DNA of 64,000 bases. Origin: Bacteroidia bacterium. GTDB lineage: Bacteria; Bacteroidota; Bacteroidia; Flavobacteriales; Flavobacteriaceae. A program made the translations under genes and the position numbers. Below, piece after piece: positions 54,115-63,296 of this stretch. The notes beneath the pieces were generated by a model. The model saw nothing but the letters and a program-made list of their open reading frames with translations. It ran no database searches and was not told the origin of the DNA. The DNA is taken from NCBI GenBank assembly GCA_030427735.1, contig JAUIBP010000001.1:473039-537038 (forward strand), read 5' to 3'. Numbering within the stretch: the stretch's first letter is position 1; each line of letters starts with the position of its first letter.

Positions 54115-54486
54115 ATGAAACAATTGTTACTTATATTTCTTGGGGGTGGACTAGGTAGCATACTTCGTTTTTTAATAAGTAAACATTTAAATAATGCTGC
54201 AACAGGCATACCTTATGGTACTTTTTTAGCCAATATTTTAGGCAGCTTATTTATTGGCATTATTTTAGGACTTGCCGCAAAACATCATTTTATATCGCAA
54301 AACCATACCTTATTACTCGCTACAGGTTTTTGTGGCGGACTGACTACATTTTCTACTTTTGCTTACGAAAACCATGTGTTTTTAAAGTCTGGAGATTTTC
54401 TCAATTTTGCCATCTACACACTAGCTAGTTTTATTCTAGGTTTTCTCGCCGTGTTTCTTGGTGTTTATTTAATAAAACACGTTTAA
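54115..54486 (+). CDS. crcB: Fluoride channel CrcB/FluC
   Basis: A 123-aa membrane protein with four helices. Signatures are LGGGLGSILRFLISK, GTFLANILGSLFIG and GFCGGLTTFSTFAYE (Phe/Thr polar track). Family knowledge: dual-topology fluoride export channel. No fluoride riboswitch could fit in the 17-nt gap before it. Stop codon interlocks with the convergent DUF1684 gene. Confidence 0.92.
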   Translation: MKQLLLIFLGGGLGSILRFLISKHLNNAATGIPYGTFLANILGSLFIGIILGLAAKHHFISQNHTLLLATGFCGGLTTFSTFAYENHVFLKSGDFLNFAIYTLASFILGFLAVFLGVYLIKHV

Positions 54487-55100
54487 TGCTTATTATAAGC
54501 CTTAACACCAGCTAAAATTTTAGTGTTTAAAGTATTGTCTCTCGGTACAATAGGGCACGAATAGGTATCGTTATAAGCACAATACGGGTTAAAAGCGGTG
54601 TTAAAATCTATAGTTATAGTTTGCGCCTTTGTCTTATTTGGCACTTTTAGCTCAATATAACGACCGCCAGCATAGGTAGATTCTCCATTGGTTAAATCGG
54701 AAAACGGTAAGAATAAGTAATCTGTATAGTTAGGGTCGTTCAGCAATGCCTTGCTTTCATATACATTTAACTGATATGTTTTATTATTTAATTTAAAATG
54801 AAGTACTCCAAAAATACGCTCTTGTCTAGACTCACCTGTTGTTGTAGGCATATTAAAAAACTCAGAATCGGGTGTATGCTTTAAAGTGGCCTGCACGATG
54901 TATGAAGAATCTACTTCAAAAAAATCTAAACCTTCAAAGTTTTGCCTATCCTTCTTCTTTAATGGAGATGTTGAAGCATCTTTAAATGTAGCATTTAATG
55001 ATTTTTGAAATGGTGTTTCTCCCAACAACGGCCGTTTGTTTTGCTGACAAGAACTACACACTAAAAAACCAAAAACTATAAAGAATAAAAATTGTTTCAT
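54483..55100 (-). CDS. DUF1684 lipoprotein
   Basis: A 205-aa lipoprotein (VCSSC, Cys18). The DUF1684 hallmarks are clear: LDFFEVDSSYIVQATLKHTP, FGVLHFKLNNKTYQLNVYE, YLFLPFSDLTNGESTYAGGRYIEL and FNPYCAYNDTYSCPIVPRDN. Function unknown. Shares a 4-nt TTAA overlap with the crcB stop. Confidence 0.85.
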   Translation of the reverse strand: MKQFLFFIVFGFLVCSSCQQNKRPLLGETPFQKSLNATFKDASTSPLKKKDRQNFEGLDFFEVDSSYIVQATLKHTPDSEFFNMPTTTGESRQERIFGVLHFKLNNKTYQLNVYESKALLNDPNYTDYLFLPFSDLTNGESTYAGGRYIELKVPNKTKAQTITIDFNTAFNPYCAYNDTYSCPIVPRDNTLNTKILAGVKAYNKH

Positions 55101-55270
55101 TTTATTTTTTATTCAAAAATACAACTTATCGAAATTTTATATAGCTTTGAACTAAGAATTGAAATCGAAAATTTAAGATGATGAATCTATGTACCATGTC
55201 CTATACAAAAACAAAACCATCTATTAGATGCTGGACAGTGTATATATAATTTTACCCCTATACAACAACA

Positions 55271-55305
55271 AAAACGTCCAACAAACCAGTTGGACGTTTT
55301 TTTTT
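55271..55305 (+). terminator. Terminator-like hairpin in the leader of the MFS gene
   Basis: Perfect 12-bp stem (55271-55282 with 55289-55300), then nine T (55297-55305), ending 14 nt before the ATG at 55319. No plus-strand gene precedes it (the neighbour is on the minus strand), so it looks like a leader attenuator. A variant -7 box TAATTTTA lies at 55247. Confidence 0.6.
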
Positions 55306-55318
55306 AATAACCAACTCC

Positions 55319-56518
55319 ATGAAAAAGCTATTCAATCAATACATAAATACTTTTAAAGGCCTCTCTACAGAGGTTTGGTGGTTAGCTCTTATAACACTAA
55401 TTAATAGAGCTGGTACCATGGTTATCCCTTTCTTATCGCTATACCTAACAAAAAGTCTAGACTTTTCTTTAAGCGATGTCGGATGGATTATGAGCGCCTT
55501 TGGAGCAGGCTCTGTGGTGGGCTCTTGGCTTGGAGGAAAACTCACCGACCAAATTGGTTACTATAAAGTTATGGTTTTTAGTCTTGTTGCTTCTGGATTC
55601 TTGTTTATTGGTGTACAATTTTTAAACACTTTTGTAAGTATAATGCTTGGCGTATTTTTGCTTTTAATGGTTGCCGATATGTTTAGGCCAGCCATGTTTG
55701 TGGCCCTAAGTGCATATAGTAAGCCCGAAAACAAAGTGCGTTCTGTAACATTAATAAGATTGGCCATAAATCTTGGGTTTTCTGCAGGGCCCGCTTTAGG
55801 CGGATTAATTATTACAACTCTAAGTTATGGTGGTTTATTTTGGGTAGATGGCTTAACTTGTATGATAGCCGGCGTAATACTACTTAATGTTTTAAACCCT
55901 AAAACAGCAAGAGTAGCAGACAATATTAAAGTTGAAAATCCGCAATCTGCCTATAAAGACAAGGAATATCTTATTTTTTTATTGGCCATGTTGTTATTCA
56001 GTATCGCCTTTTTACAATACTTCTCTACTGTTCCTCTTTTTTATAAAGAAGTCCATCAGTTATCAGAATTCGAAATAGGTTTACTTATGGGGCTTAATGG
56101 TTTTACTATTTTTATTCTAGAAATGCCTGCAGTTAAAATTTTAGAAAAATCGTTATATACCAAACTCGGACTCATTATTTTCGGATCGGTATTAACAGCT
56201 TTAAGTTTTCTGGTTTTAAACCTTTCTACTTGGGTTGGTGTATTAATAATAGGTATGCTTTTAATGACAATAGGAGAAATGATTGCGTTTCCATTTTCTA
56301 ATGCTTTTGCTTTAGATCGTGCCAAAAAGGGCAACCAAGGCGAATATATGGCACTTTACAGTATGTCTTTTGCAATAGCGCATATTATCGGACATAACTC
56401 GGGAATGCAAATAATTTCGGTTTTTGGTTACCAAATTACCTGGTATGTTGTTACACTTATAATGATAATTTGTATTGCGACATTACTTGTGCTAAAAAAA
56501 AGAATGTCTAAAACATAG
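55319..56518 (+). CDS. Major facilitator superfamily transporter
   Basis: A 399-aa inner-membrane protein with about 12 helices. The MFS loop 2-3 motif reads GGKLTDQIGYYKVM (G-x-x-x-D-x-x-G-x-(R/K)-like, with Tyr-Tyr-Lys). Helix 5 has LGFSAGPALGGLI, resembling drug:H+ antiporter motif C. Substrate unknown. It ends 8 nt from the convergent LacI gene. Confidence 0.83.
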   Translation: MKKLFNQYINTFKGLSTEVWWLALITLINRAGTMVIPFLSLYLTKSLDFSLSDVGWIMSAFGAGSVVGSWLGGKLTDQIGYYKVMVFSLVASGFLFIGVQFLNTFVSIMLGVFLLLMVADMFRPAMFVALSAYSKPENKVRSVTLIRLAINLGFSAGPALGGLIITTLSYGGLFWVDGLTCMIAGVILLNVLNPKTARVADNIKVENPQSAYKDKEYLIFLLAMLLFSIAFLQYFSTVPLFYKEVHQLSEFEIGLLMGLNGFTIFILEMPAVKILEKSLYTKLGLIIFGSVLTALSFLVLNLSTWVGVLIIGMLLMTIGEMIAFPFSNAFALDRAKKGNQGEYMALYSMSFAIAHIIGHNSGMQIISVFGYQITWYVVTLIMIICIATLLVLKKRMSKT

Positions 56519-56526
56519 TAAATAAC

Positions 56527-57543
56527 CTAACGGGTAGATTTTCTTACAACTATATCTGTTGGGATAACTTCTGTTGAAAAAGCATCGGCCAATTCGCGTT
56601 CTTCTAGCTTATCTATTAATTTTTTTGCTGCGGTAGCTCCCATAATTTCTCCATGCTGACTTACGCAAGTTAATTTAGGACTAGAATGTCGCGCCAAAAT
56701 TCCGTTAGAAAATGAAATTACGGCTAAATCTTTTGGAATTTTATAACCTGCTTTTTTGGCTGTTTTCATAGCTGAAATTGCTGAAGATTCATTAGTCGAA
56801 ATTAATCCGTCAAATTCTTGTTCAAACAATGGTGCCATCATTTTAGTGTACGCTTTGTAATCGGGCTCTGTTGTGTTTACAACCAAAGCTTCATCGTAAG
56901 GTAAATTATTAATTTCTAAACCTTTTTTATAACCTTCAAAACGCAATTTCCCGACACTTAAATTATTTAATGGCGATACAAAAGCAATGCGTTTACACCC
57001 CTGCTTCACCAAATAACTTACTGCATCGGCAGCAGCATTTAAGTCGTCTATAATAATTTTATCGCAATTAATGGCTTCCGACACACGATCGAACATTACT
57101 ATTGGAAAACCGTATTTCATAGTATTTTCGAAATGGTCGAATTTCTCGTTATTTTCAGTTTCTTCAGAAATTGCAAGTAAAAAACCATCTATACTACCAG
57201 TAGAAAGCATATCTATAATCTCTACCTCCTTGGCATAAGATTCGTTAGAAATACAACTTATAATTCGGTAACCAGATTTTGCCGCCTCCGTTTCAATACC
57301 TTTTAATACCTGTGCATAAAAGTAATTAAGCATATTAGGTATTATTACTCCTATACTTTTGGTACGTCTATTTTTTAAACTTAAAGCATTAAAGTTTGGT
57401 CTATAATTTTTTTCTTTAGCATAATTTTGAATTAACACTCTTGTTTCTTCACTAATTTCTGGAATATCGTGTAATGCTTTAGATACTGTAGAAACAGACA
57501 CATTTAGGGCCTTGGCAATATCTTTTAATGTTGTTTTTTTCAT
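56527..57543 (-). CDS. LacI-family transcriptional regulator
   Basis: A 338-aa repressor. N-terminal helix-turn-helix LKDIAKALNVSVSTVSKALH with hinge (NALSLKNRRTKSIGVIIPN); periplasmic-binding-like effector domain from about 60, with FDGLISTNESSAISAMK. The effector is probably a sugar. Convergent with the MFS gene; the RG lyase gene 1.2 kb away on the same strand could be a target (inference). Confidence 0.9.
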   Translation of the reverse strand: MKKTTLKDIAKALNVSVSTVSKALHDIPEISEETRVLIQNYAKEKNYRPNFNALSLKNRRTKSIGVIIPNMLNYFYAQVLKGIETEAAKSGYRIISCISNESYAKEVEIIDMLSTGSIDGFLLAISEETENNEKFDHFENTMKYGFPIVMFDRVSEAINCDKIIIDDLNAAADAVSYLVKQGCKRIAFVSPLNNLSVGKLRFEGYKKGLEINNLPYDEALVVNTTEPDYKAYTKMMAPLFEQEFDGLISTNESSAISAMKTAKKAGYKIPKDLAVISFSNGILARHSSPKLTCVSQHGEIMGATAAKKLIDKLEERELADAFSTEVIPTDIVVRKSTR

Positions 57544-57676
57544 GAAGTTTACAATTATGTTAGTTAGAAAGTAAAAATGCGTATGCTCGGTTTTTTGAAA
57601 GGTATAAAATTAATATAAAATATTGAAATTTAAAGTTAGTGCGGTGCTATCTAATATTAAATAAAACTTAAAAAAA

Positions 57677-58129
57677 TTACTTTATAGAAGTCTCTTTTAC
57701 CAACGGATTATTTTCTACAACATTAGACAATACTATTTGTGTTTTGGTCTCGCCATAGGTAATTAATTGATCTATAAACATGCCCAAATGTTTTTGATTT
57801 TTTAAAACCACCTCCATAACTATATTTTCATTTCCTGTAACGCGATAGCAATTAACTACTTCTTTAAACGTAGTAACTTTTTCTAAAAATGGTTTTAAAC
57901 GCCCCATAAATACACGTAATGTAATTATGGTTTTTAATTGATGTCCCGTCTCGTAATACGACAATTTTGTTAAATATCCCTCTATAATTCCAGCATCTTC
58001 CATTTTACGAATACGTTCTGCAACCGCTGGAGAGCTAATACCAACAGTTTTAGCGATTTCGGTGTTAGATTGCCTTGAGTTTTTTTGTAAACACTCTAAA
58101 ATTTTCCAATTTACAGCATCTATCTGCAT
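57677..58129 (-). CDS. Lrp/AsnC-family regulator
   Basis: A 150-aa one-component regulator. Helix-turn-helix at about 5-55 (DAVNWKILECLQKNSRQSNTEIAK, GISSPAVAERIRKMEDAGII), RAM domain at about 65-140 (TFKEVVNCYRVTGNENIVMEV). Lrp-type proteins respond to amino acids; the specific one cannot be inferred. Separated by 133 nt from the LacI gene. Confidence 0.9.
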   Translation of the reverse strand: MQIDAVNWKILECLQKNSRQSNTEIAKTVGISSPAVAERIRKMEDAGIIEGYLTKLSYYETGHQLKTIITLRVFMGRLKPFLEKVTTFKEVVNCYRVTGNENIVMEVVLKNQKHLGMFIDQLITYGETKTQIVLSNVVENNPLVKETSIK

Positions 58130-58219
58130 CCTTAAAGTTTTAGGTTTATAAAATTTAAATTTTAAACAAAAATAGACTTTAAACTTTAATTTTTAAATAC
58201 ATCTTTAGGTATTAGTGCG

Positions 58220-58227
58220 TAATTTTG
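58220..58227 (+). promoter_or_regulatory. -7 element for the orphan helical protein
   Basis: TAATTTTG, an exact TAnnTTTG match, 19 nt upstream of ATG 58247. Confidence 0.55.
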
Positions 58228-58246
58228 TAATAATTGCTAAAGAAAA

Positions 58247-58657
58247 ATGACACATTCACAGAATACTAACATTAAAGATTTAATTATCTATCAAAAATCT
58301 TTAGATATATTTAAGTTATCTAGGCACATTGCTTCCTACGTAACTTACGATAAAGATATTTTAACCATGCATAGATCGTCTAGAAGAATAGATCGTTATG
58401 CCGATAGATTAGTAATTGATGCCCTAGGTCTGGTGCCTAAAATTGTGGAAACAGAGAATGAAACCAACCACAAGCAAAAATTAAAATACGCAAAATCTCT
58501 ACGTTTTTTTATAGATCGCTTATACCATAACACCAGACATTTAGAGTCTAGTAAATCTAATGGTTCCGATTTTATAAGACTTTTACGTATTGAAATTAAA
58601 AAATTACGAATTATTCATAGACATTACGTGAACTCCTTAATTCATCCAAAAAAATAA
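58247..58657 (+). CDS. Unrecognised helical protein
   Basis: 136 aa, not confidently assignable. Basic and helical: NIKDLIIYQKSLDIFKLSRHI, SSRRIDRYADRLVIDALG, LKYAKSLRFFIDRLYHNTRHLES and RIEIKKLRIIHRHYVN. The start resembles the four-helix-bundle family first found in 23S rRNA intervening sequences, but the match is weak. It has its own promoter and a strong terminator, so it is likely expressed. Confidence 0.6.
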   Translation: MTHSQNTNIKDLIIYQKSLDIFKLSRHIASYVTYDKDILTMHRSSRRIDRYADRLVIDALGLVPKIVETENETNHKQKLKYAKSLRFFIDRLYHNTRHLESSKSNGSDFIRLLRIEIKKLRIIHRHYVNSLIHPKK

Positions 58658-58710
58658 TTTTATGAACGATTCAAACTATAAACAGTCAACACAGTCTCAT
58701 TAAAAAAATA

Positions 58711-58755
58711 AAAACTCCCCTATAAGTTTTTAAAGAATTTATAGGGGAGTTTATT
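58711..58755. terminator. Bidirectional terminator
   Basis: Perfect 14-bp inverted repeat (58712-58725 with 58739-58752), A/T-rich at both ends, between the convergent orphan gene and the RG lyase gene. Confidence 0.85.
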
Positions 58756-58766
58756 TATTATACTTT

Positions 58767-61700
58767 TTAATTTTTAACGATGGTCTGGTTATAAATTCCA
58801 CTTGTATTTTTAAGTTGAATAATGTACATCCCTTTAGAAAAAGGCACTAAATCTACAGTGCAAGCCTCTCCCGAAAAGTCTGTTTGATAAAGCATATGCC
58901 CTAAATAATCGTATAAATATAACTTGGTAGTATTAGTTGTTGATTGTTTTAAAGTAATGTGTAAATTATCGTTTGTTGGATTAGGATACATGGTAATCTG
59001 CCCGTCCTTTAAAATATCTTCGGAAATTGATAGCTTATCTTTATCGGCTACTTTTAAAATCCCCTTACTATACAATTCGCTATCGTCCCAAGCCAAATTA
59101 TCTGCTAATTCTGGAGTGATTTTTGAAAAACTACCGGTTATGTCCATTGCTTGAAAAACCTCATATTCATCGCCTTCTTTAAAATCCGAACCGGTATTTA
59201 CTATATGAAGTATTCCATTACACGCTAAAGTACCGCCTACAATTAATTTATCGTTTTCACTATTACCAATTTCAATATGCAATTCGACATCCTCCAAAAA
59301 CGTTATTCCCTGATCGCCTGTTAACTGACCAATTTGTCCTTGACCTCCAGGGGCTAAAATAGCTTTCGATTCTAAAATTACATTACCGTTTACAATTCCT
59401 GTACCTGATAAAATGGCATCGGTCTTTACGGTAACATCGCCAGTTCCTGTAGCGCTTCCAGAATTATTTTCCACAATTAGTTCTCCAGACTCTATGGTAG
59501 TTCCTTCGGTATATGTACTTGCACTGGTTAAAGTCCAAGTTCCTGTTCCTGCCTTAATAATTCCTGTTTTAGAACCAGAGCCTTTAAAGGAATCATTATT
59601 AATGCTACCGTTAAAAACGGCGTTTGTGTTTTTAGTTCCAACCTTCCAAATTAAGGTTTTACCGCCATATCCAGAAGATAAAAATGTGTTTGCGCTACCT
59701 GTTAATTCCCCTATTGAAATAATCGCATTGGTATCTAAACGGAATACAATTGATAAGCCATCGGATAAGTTTATTGAAGTCTGTTCATAACCATTGGTAT
59801 TCCCCAAAATAAACCAACCACCGTCGCCATCGGTAGTAACATTAACTTGACCAGTAAAGTTAGACCAATCACCATACATTTCGGAACGTATCCACGGACT
59901 ATACAGGTTAAGCGTTCCTGCTCCCGAAACCGAACCTCTATATTCGCAACGACTATCTAATTTCAACTCGCCCTGCTTACCTTCTGGCACCATTACATTC
60001 CAATACGCCTTACTGTAGGAATTATTATCGTCTAGCATATTCAAAATACCGCCTTCTAAAACGAGTGTGCCATCTCCAAAACCATTAGCGATACTTTCTT
60101 CGGACCCCAGATATATGGTTCCTTCCTTTAAAATTACTTCTCCTGTTAAGGTGTTTTTGGCATGCAATGCTAATTGTCCGTTTCCATATTTTTCCAAAAC
60201 ACCAGCTCCTGAAACTTCGCCTTTAATCACGGCATTCGTGCCATCTGCGGTAGAAACCGAACCATTTTGCTCTAAAACACTAAAACCACGATTGGTTTCT
60301 ATATTAGATAAAAATGCCAAAGTACCTCCATTAATTTGTAATTCTTCTGGAGCTCCAGAGCCACTACCTAAAGCACTAAGTTCGCCTGAATTAGACAAGG
60401 ATTCCAATGCTAAGGTTCCATCCTCTATCACAGTTTCTCCTGTAAAACTATGTGCTCCCTTTAAAAATAATGTTCCAGAACCTTGTTTTTTCAAACCACC
60501 GGTTCCACTTATATCGCCTTCCCCTTGAATATAATAATCCGAGTCCGAATCTACTACCATAGCAGCAATAGGAAGCGTTCCCATGGTTTCAACCGTATTA
60601 TTTTCAGTCGCAGAATCATCAAAAATTACAGTATCGGAAGGTGCAAATAAATCGGCATCATTTCCATTATACCAATTATAGGTTTCGGCTAAATCCCACA
60701 CATTATTATTGGTTCCTCGCCAATAAACTGTTGTTGGATTTCTAACCCATTCTACTTCCATAGTAATGGCCTGCCCTGTTTTTTTCAATTCGTATTTAAT
60801 GCCTGGAATACCGGTAATGTTAACAGCATCTAGATTTAAATTAAACGCCTTATTATATTCAATTAAAGTATATGTACCAGTATTTAATCCGTCTTGTAAA
60901 ATATTGATATTAAAATTTACAGTTCCTTCAAATGCAACATCATTGTTAAACACAATTTTATCGTTTTGAGCAGATGGGTTTTCAGACAAATCAAAATTAA
61001 AATTAACAGCGTCTTTAATATTTGTTTGCTCATTAAATATTATTTCCCCTAAATCGTCAGGACCACCTGCAAATACATTAGCTCCGGTTCCTATTTGCAC
61101 CGATGCACCTAAGGTAGCAGTACCACCAAACGTGGCATAATCTTTTACTTCTACTGCGCTATTTGGCAACGCACCATGTACAAAAAGACCACCTTGCCAT
61201 ACCGTTGTGGTTCCTGTATAGCTATTGGACGGATTATTTAAAGTAGTATTTCCACTACCCATTTTTATAAACGACATAGCTCCTGATAATTGTCCGTCGC
61301 CTTGTAGATTATAATCTGATGAACTATTGAAAGTAACACTAGTCGGTTCTAAATTTCCCGATAAATTGATAGGGTCGCTTGCATTTCCTGAATCTTCAAA
61401 TAGAACTATATCATTTTGATGAAATACTGAAGCTTGTTGATTATACACCCAATTTGTACTGTTTTCGATATCCCAAACACTGCCGGTTTTCCATATTAAT
61501 TTATTATTGTTAATAGGTGCTGGTGGTTGTGCATCCATACCTGTCCCCAAATAAAAGGAAGGCCATGGTGGTTGGTTATAGCCAACATTTTGCCAAGCAA
61601 TTGCCATTCTATATTGCGGATCGTGCATAAGTGTATACAGTTTTCTAGTGGACATTGTTGGATTTAAAAATATGCGCAAAGCAGAATTATCGTTGGTACG

Positions 61701-63296
61701 TAACACGACTTCTTCTCTCCAGTCTCCAAATAAATCGGCCTGAAGATTTGGCGTCTTTTTAGTACTGTTATTAGAGCTGCAACCAACGGCATTAAAAACT
61801 TCGCCAACACCGTATTTAGCAATGCTTGTACCATCTAGCAATTCGCGTTGTAAATCATCGTCCCACCAGATAGCAAAATTTATTGAAGGTCTACTGGTTT
61901 GCACCTGTTCGCCTTTAACATTATAAACTCCTAATCCACTAGACGCCCAAGATTCTGCACCTAAATGGTCCGGATCGATATCGGCAATTAATCCTCTACC
62001 AACATCAGTATTCATTTTATATTGCCAGATAATATCTCCCGTTGCTGCACTTCTAAACGTAATACCATCCACCTTATTTTCATGCGGCATAAATACCTCT
62101 TGACCTGGTCTTGTCGGATCAAAATCGGACACGTGTAAAGCATCACCATGGCCTAGTCCTGTTGTGTAAAGTCCCGTACCATCATCATCTACAGTCATCG
62201 AACCATAAATTATTTCATCTTTTCCATCAGCATCAACATCTGCTATACTTAAACTGTGATTGCCTTGTCCTGCATAGCCTTTATTCGCTTCGTCGTTAGA
62301 ATCAAAAATCCAACGCTGAGTTAGTTTACCATTTTGCCAATCCCATGCAGCAAGAACAGAACGGGTATAATAGCCTCTACACATTACTAAACTAGGGTGC
62401 TTGCCATCTAGATAGGCCACACCGGCTAAAAATCGATCCACACGATTACCATAATTATCGCCCCAGGAACTTACACTCCCTCTTGCCGGCAAATAATCTA
62501 CAGTAGCCATTTCTGCACCTGTCTCTCCATTAAAAACAGTTAAAAATTCTGGCCCCTCCAAAATTCTACCGGCACTATTTCTATAATCCGCATTAGCATC
62601 ACCTATTACTTTACCTTGACCATCTTTAGTGCCATCCGCAGTTTTACAAGCAATTTCCGATTTTCCATCGCCATCTAAATCGAACACTATAAATTGTGTA
62701 TAATGAGCTCCCGCTCTAATGTTACGCCCTAAATCTATTCGCCATTTTAATTCCCCTTCTAGCGTATAAGCATCTAAATACACATTACCTGTATAACCTT
62801 CATGCGAATTATCTTTAGAATTTGTAGGATCCCATTTTAGGATAATTTCATAGGTACCATCTCCATCTAAATCTCCAACACTAGCATCGTTAGCTGTATA
62901 GGAATAGCTTACACCATCTGATGTAGTACCTCCTACAGGAATACTAAGTGGAATATCTAAATAATTTTGTGCCCAAACTTGAACAGTTTCCGAAGCCTCT
63001 TGCTCATTTCCGTTAATAACAGGTTTAATTTGATAAGAAGCGTTGTTTGAAGTCTGATCTAAATAATTAGTAGAATTCACGATTGGTGAATCGTTTAATA
63101 GCACCCCATCACGATATACATTAAAGCTTGTTGATGGATTCTCGTAACCGAGTAAACGCCATGCAACATAAACGTCGCTTTCCGAAGTTCTTACTGCCAC
63201 TAAACCTCGATTTAAATTTTCTAACTGCCGTTGCGACACACAAAAATTAACCCCTAACACTAATAGGAGTACTGTTAATACATAATTTTTTTTCAT
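58767..63296 (-). CDS. Secreted PL11 rhamnogalacturonan lyase with beta-strand repeats and T9SS domain
   Basis: A 1509-aa exported enzyme. Signal peptide 1-21. The PL11 rhamnogalacturonan lyase core (about 22-600) has a propeller with calcium-type loops DLDGDGTYEI (about 140), DLDGDGKSEI (about 203) and DVDADGKDEI (about 350), LFGDWREEVVLRT and MHDPQYRMAIAWQNVGYNQP. After 600 there are two related modules starting WKTGSVWDIENSTNW (about 598) and WRGTNNNVWDLAETYNW (about 855). Four autotransporter-type strand repeats lie near 680, 936, 1036 and 1248. The C-terminal T9SS type A domain is ITMYPNPTND (about 1434). It would cut the rhamnogalacturonan I backbone of pectin. Confidence 0.9.
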   Translation of the reverse strand: MKKNYVLTVLLLVLGVNFCVSQRQLENLNRGLVAVRTSESDVYVAWRLLGYENPSTSFNVYRDGVLLNDSPIVNSTNYLDQTSNNASYQIKPVINGNEQEASETVQVWAQNYLDIPLSIPVGGTTSDGVSYSYTANDASVGDLDGDGTYEIILKWDPTNSKDNSHEGYTGNVYLDAYTLEGELKWRIDLGRNIRAGAHYTQFIVFDLDGDGKSEIACKTADGTKDGQGKVIGDANADYRNSAGRILEGPEFLTVFNGETGAEMATVDYLPARGSVSSWGDNYGNRVDRFLAGVAYLDGKHPSLVMCRGYYTRSVLAAWDWQNGKLTQRWIFDSNDEANKGYAGQGNHSLSIADVDADGKDEIIYGSMTVDDDGTGLYTTGLGHGDALHVSDFDPTRPGQEVFMPHENKVDGITFRSAATGDIIWQYKMNTDVGRGLIADIDPDHLGAESWASSGLGVYNVKGEQVQTSRPSINFAIWWDDDLQRELLDGTSIAKYGVGEVFNAVGCSSNNSTKKTPNLQADLFGDWREEVVLRTNDNSALRIFLNPTMSTRKLYTLMHDPQYRMAIAWQNVGYNQPPWPSFYLGTGMDAQPPAPINNNKLIWKTGSVWDIENSTNWVYNQQASVFHQNDIVLFEDSGNASDPINLSGNLEPTSVTFNSSSDYNLQGDGQLSGAMSFIKMGSGNTTLNNPSNSYTGTTTVWQGGLFVHGALPNSAVEVKDYATFGGTATLGASVQIGTGANVFAGGPDDLGEIIFNEQTNIKDAVNFNFDLSENPSAQNDKIVFNNDVAFEGTVNFNINILQDGLNTGTYTLIEYNKAFNLNLDAVNITGIPGIKYELKKTGQAITMEVEWVRNPTTVYWRGTNNNVWDLAETYNWYNGNDADLFAPSDTVIFDDSATENNTVETMGTLPIAAMVVDSDSDYYIQGEGDISGTGGLKKQGSGTLFLKGAHSFTGETVIEDGTLALESLSNSGELSALGSGSGAPEELQINGGTLAFLSNIETNRGFSVLEQNGSVSTADGTNAVIKGEVSGAGVLEKYGNGQLALHAKNTLTGEVILKEGTIYLGSEESIANGFGDGTLVLEGGILNMLDDNNSYSKAYWNVMVPEGKQGELKLDSRCEYRGSVSGAGTLNLYSPWIRSEMYGDWSNFTGQVNVTTDGDGGWFILGNTNGYEQTSINLSDGLSIVFRLDTNAIISIGELTGSANTFLSSGYGGKTLIWKVGTKNTNAVFNGSINNDSFKGSGSKTGIIKAGTGTWTLTSASTYTEGTTIESGELIVENNSGSATGTGDVTVKTDAILSGTGIVNGNVILESKAILAPGGQGQIGQLTGDQGITFLEDVELHIEIGNSENDKLIVGGTLACNGILHIVNTGSDFKEGDEYEVFQAMDITGSFSKITPELADNLAWDDSELYSKGILKVADKDKLSISEDILKDGQITMYPNPTNDNLHITLKQSTTNTTKLYLYDYLGHMLYQTDFSGEACTVDLVPFSKGMYIIQLKNTSGIYNQTIVKN

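Noticed and set aside
59413..60528. Plus-strand frames opposite the RG lyase repeats
   Set aside because: Low-complexity Val/Pro/Leu-rich shadows of the Gly/Thr-rich repeats on the minus strand.
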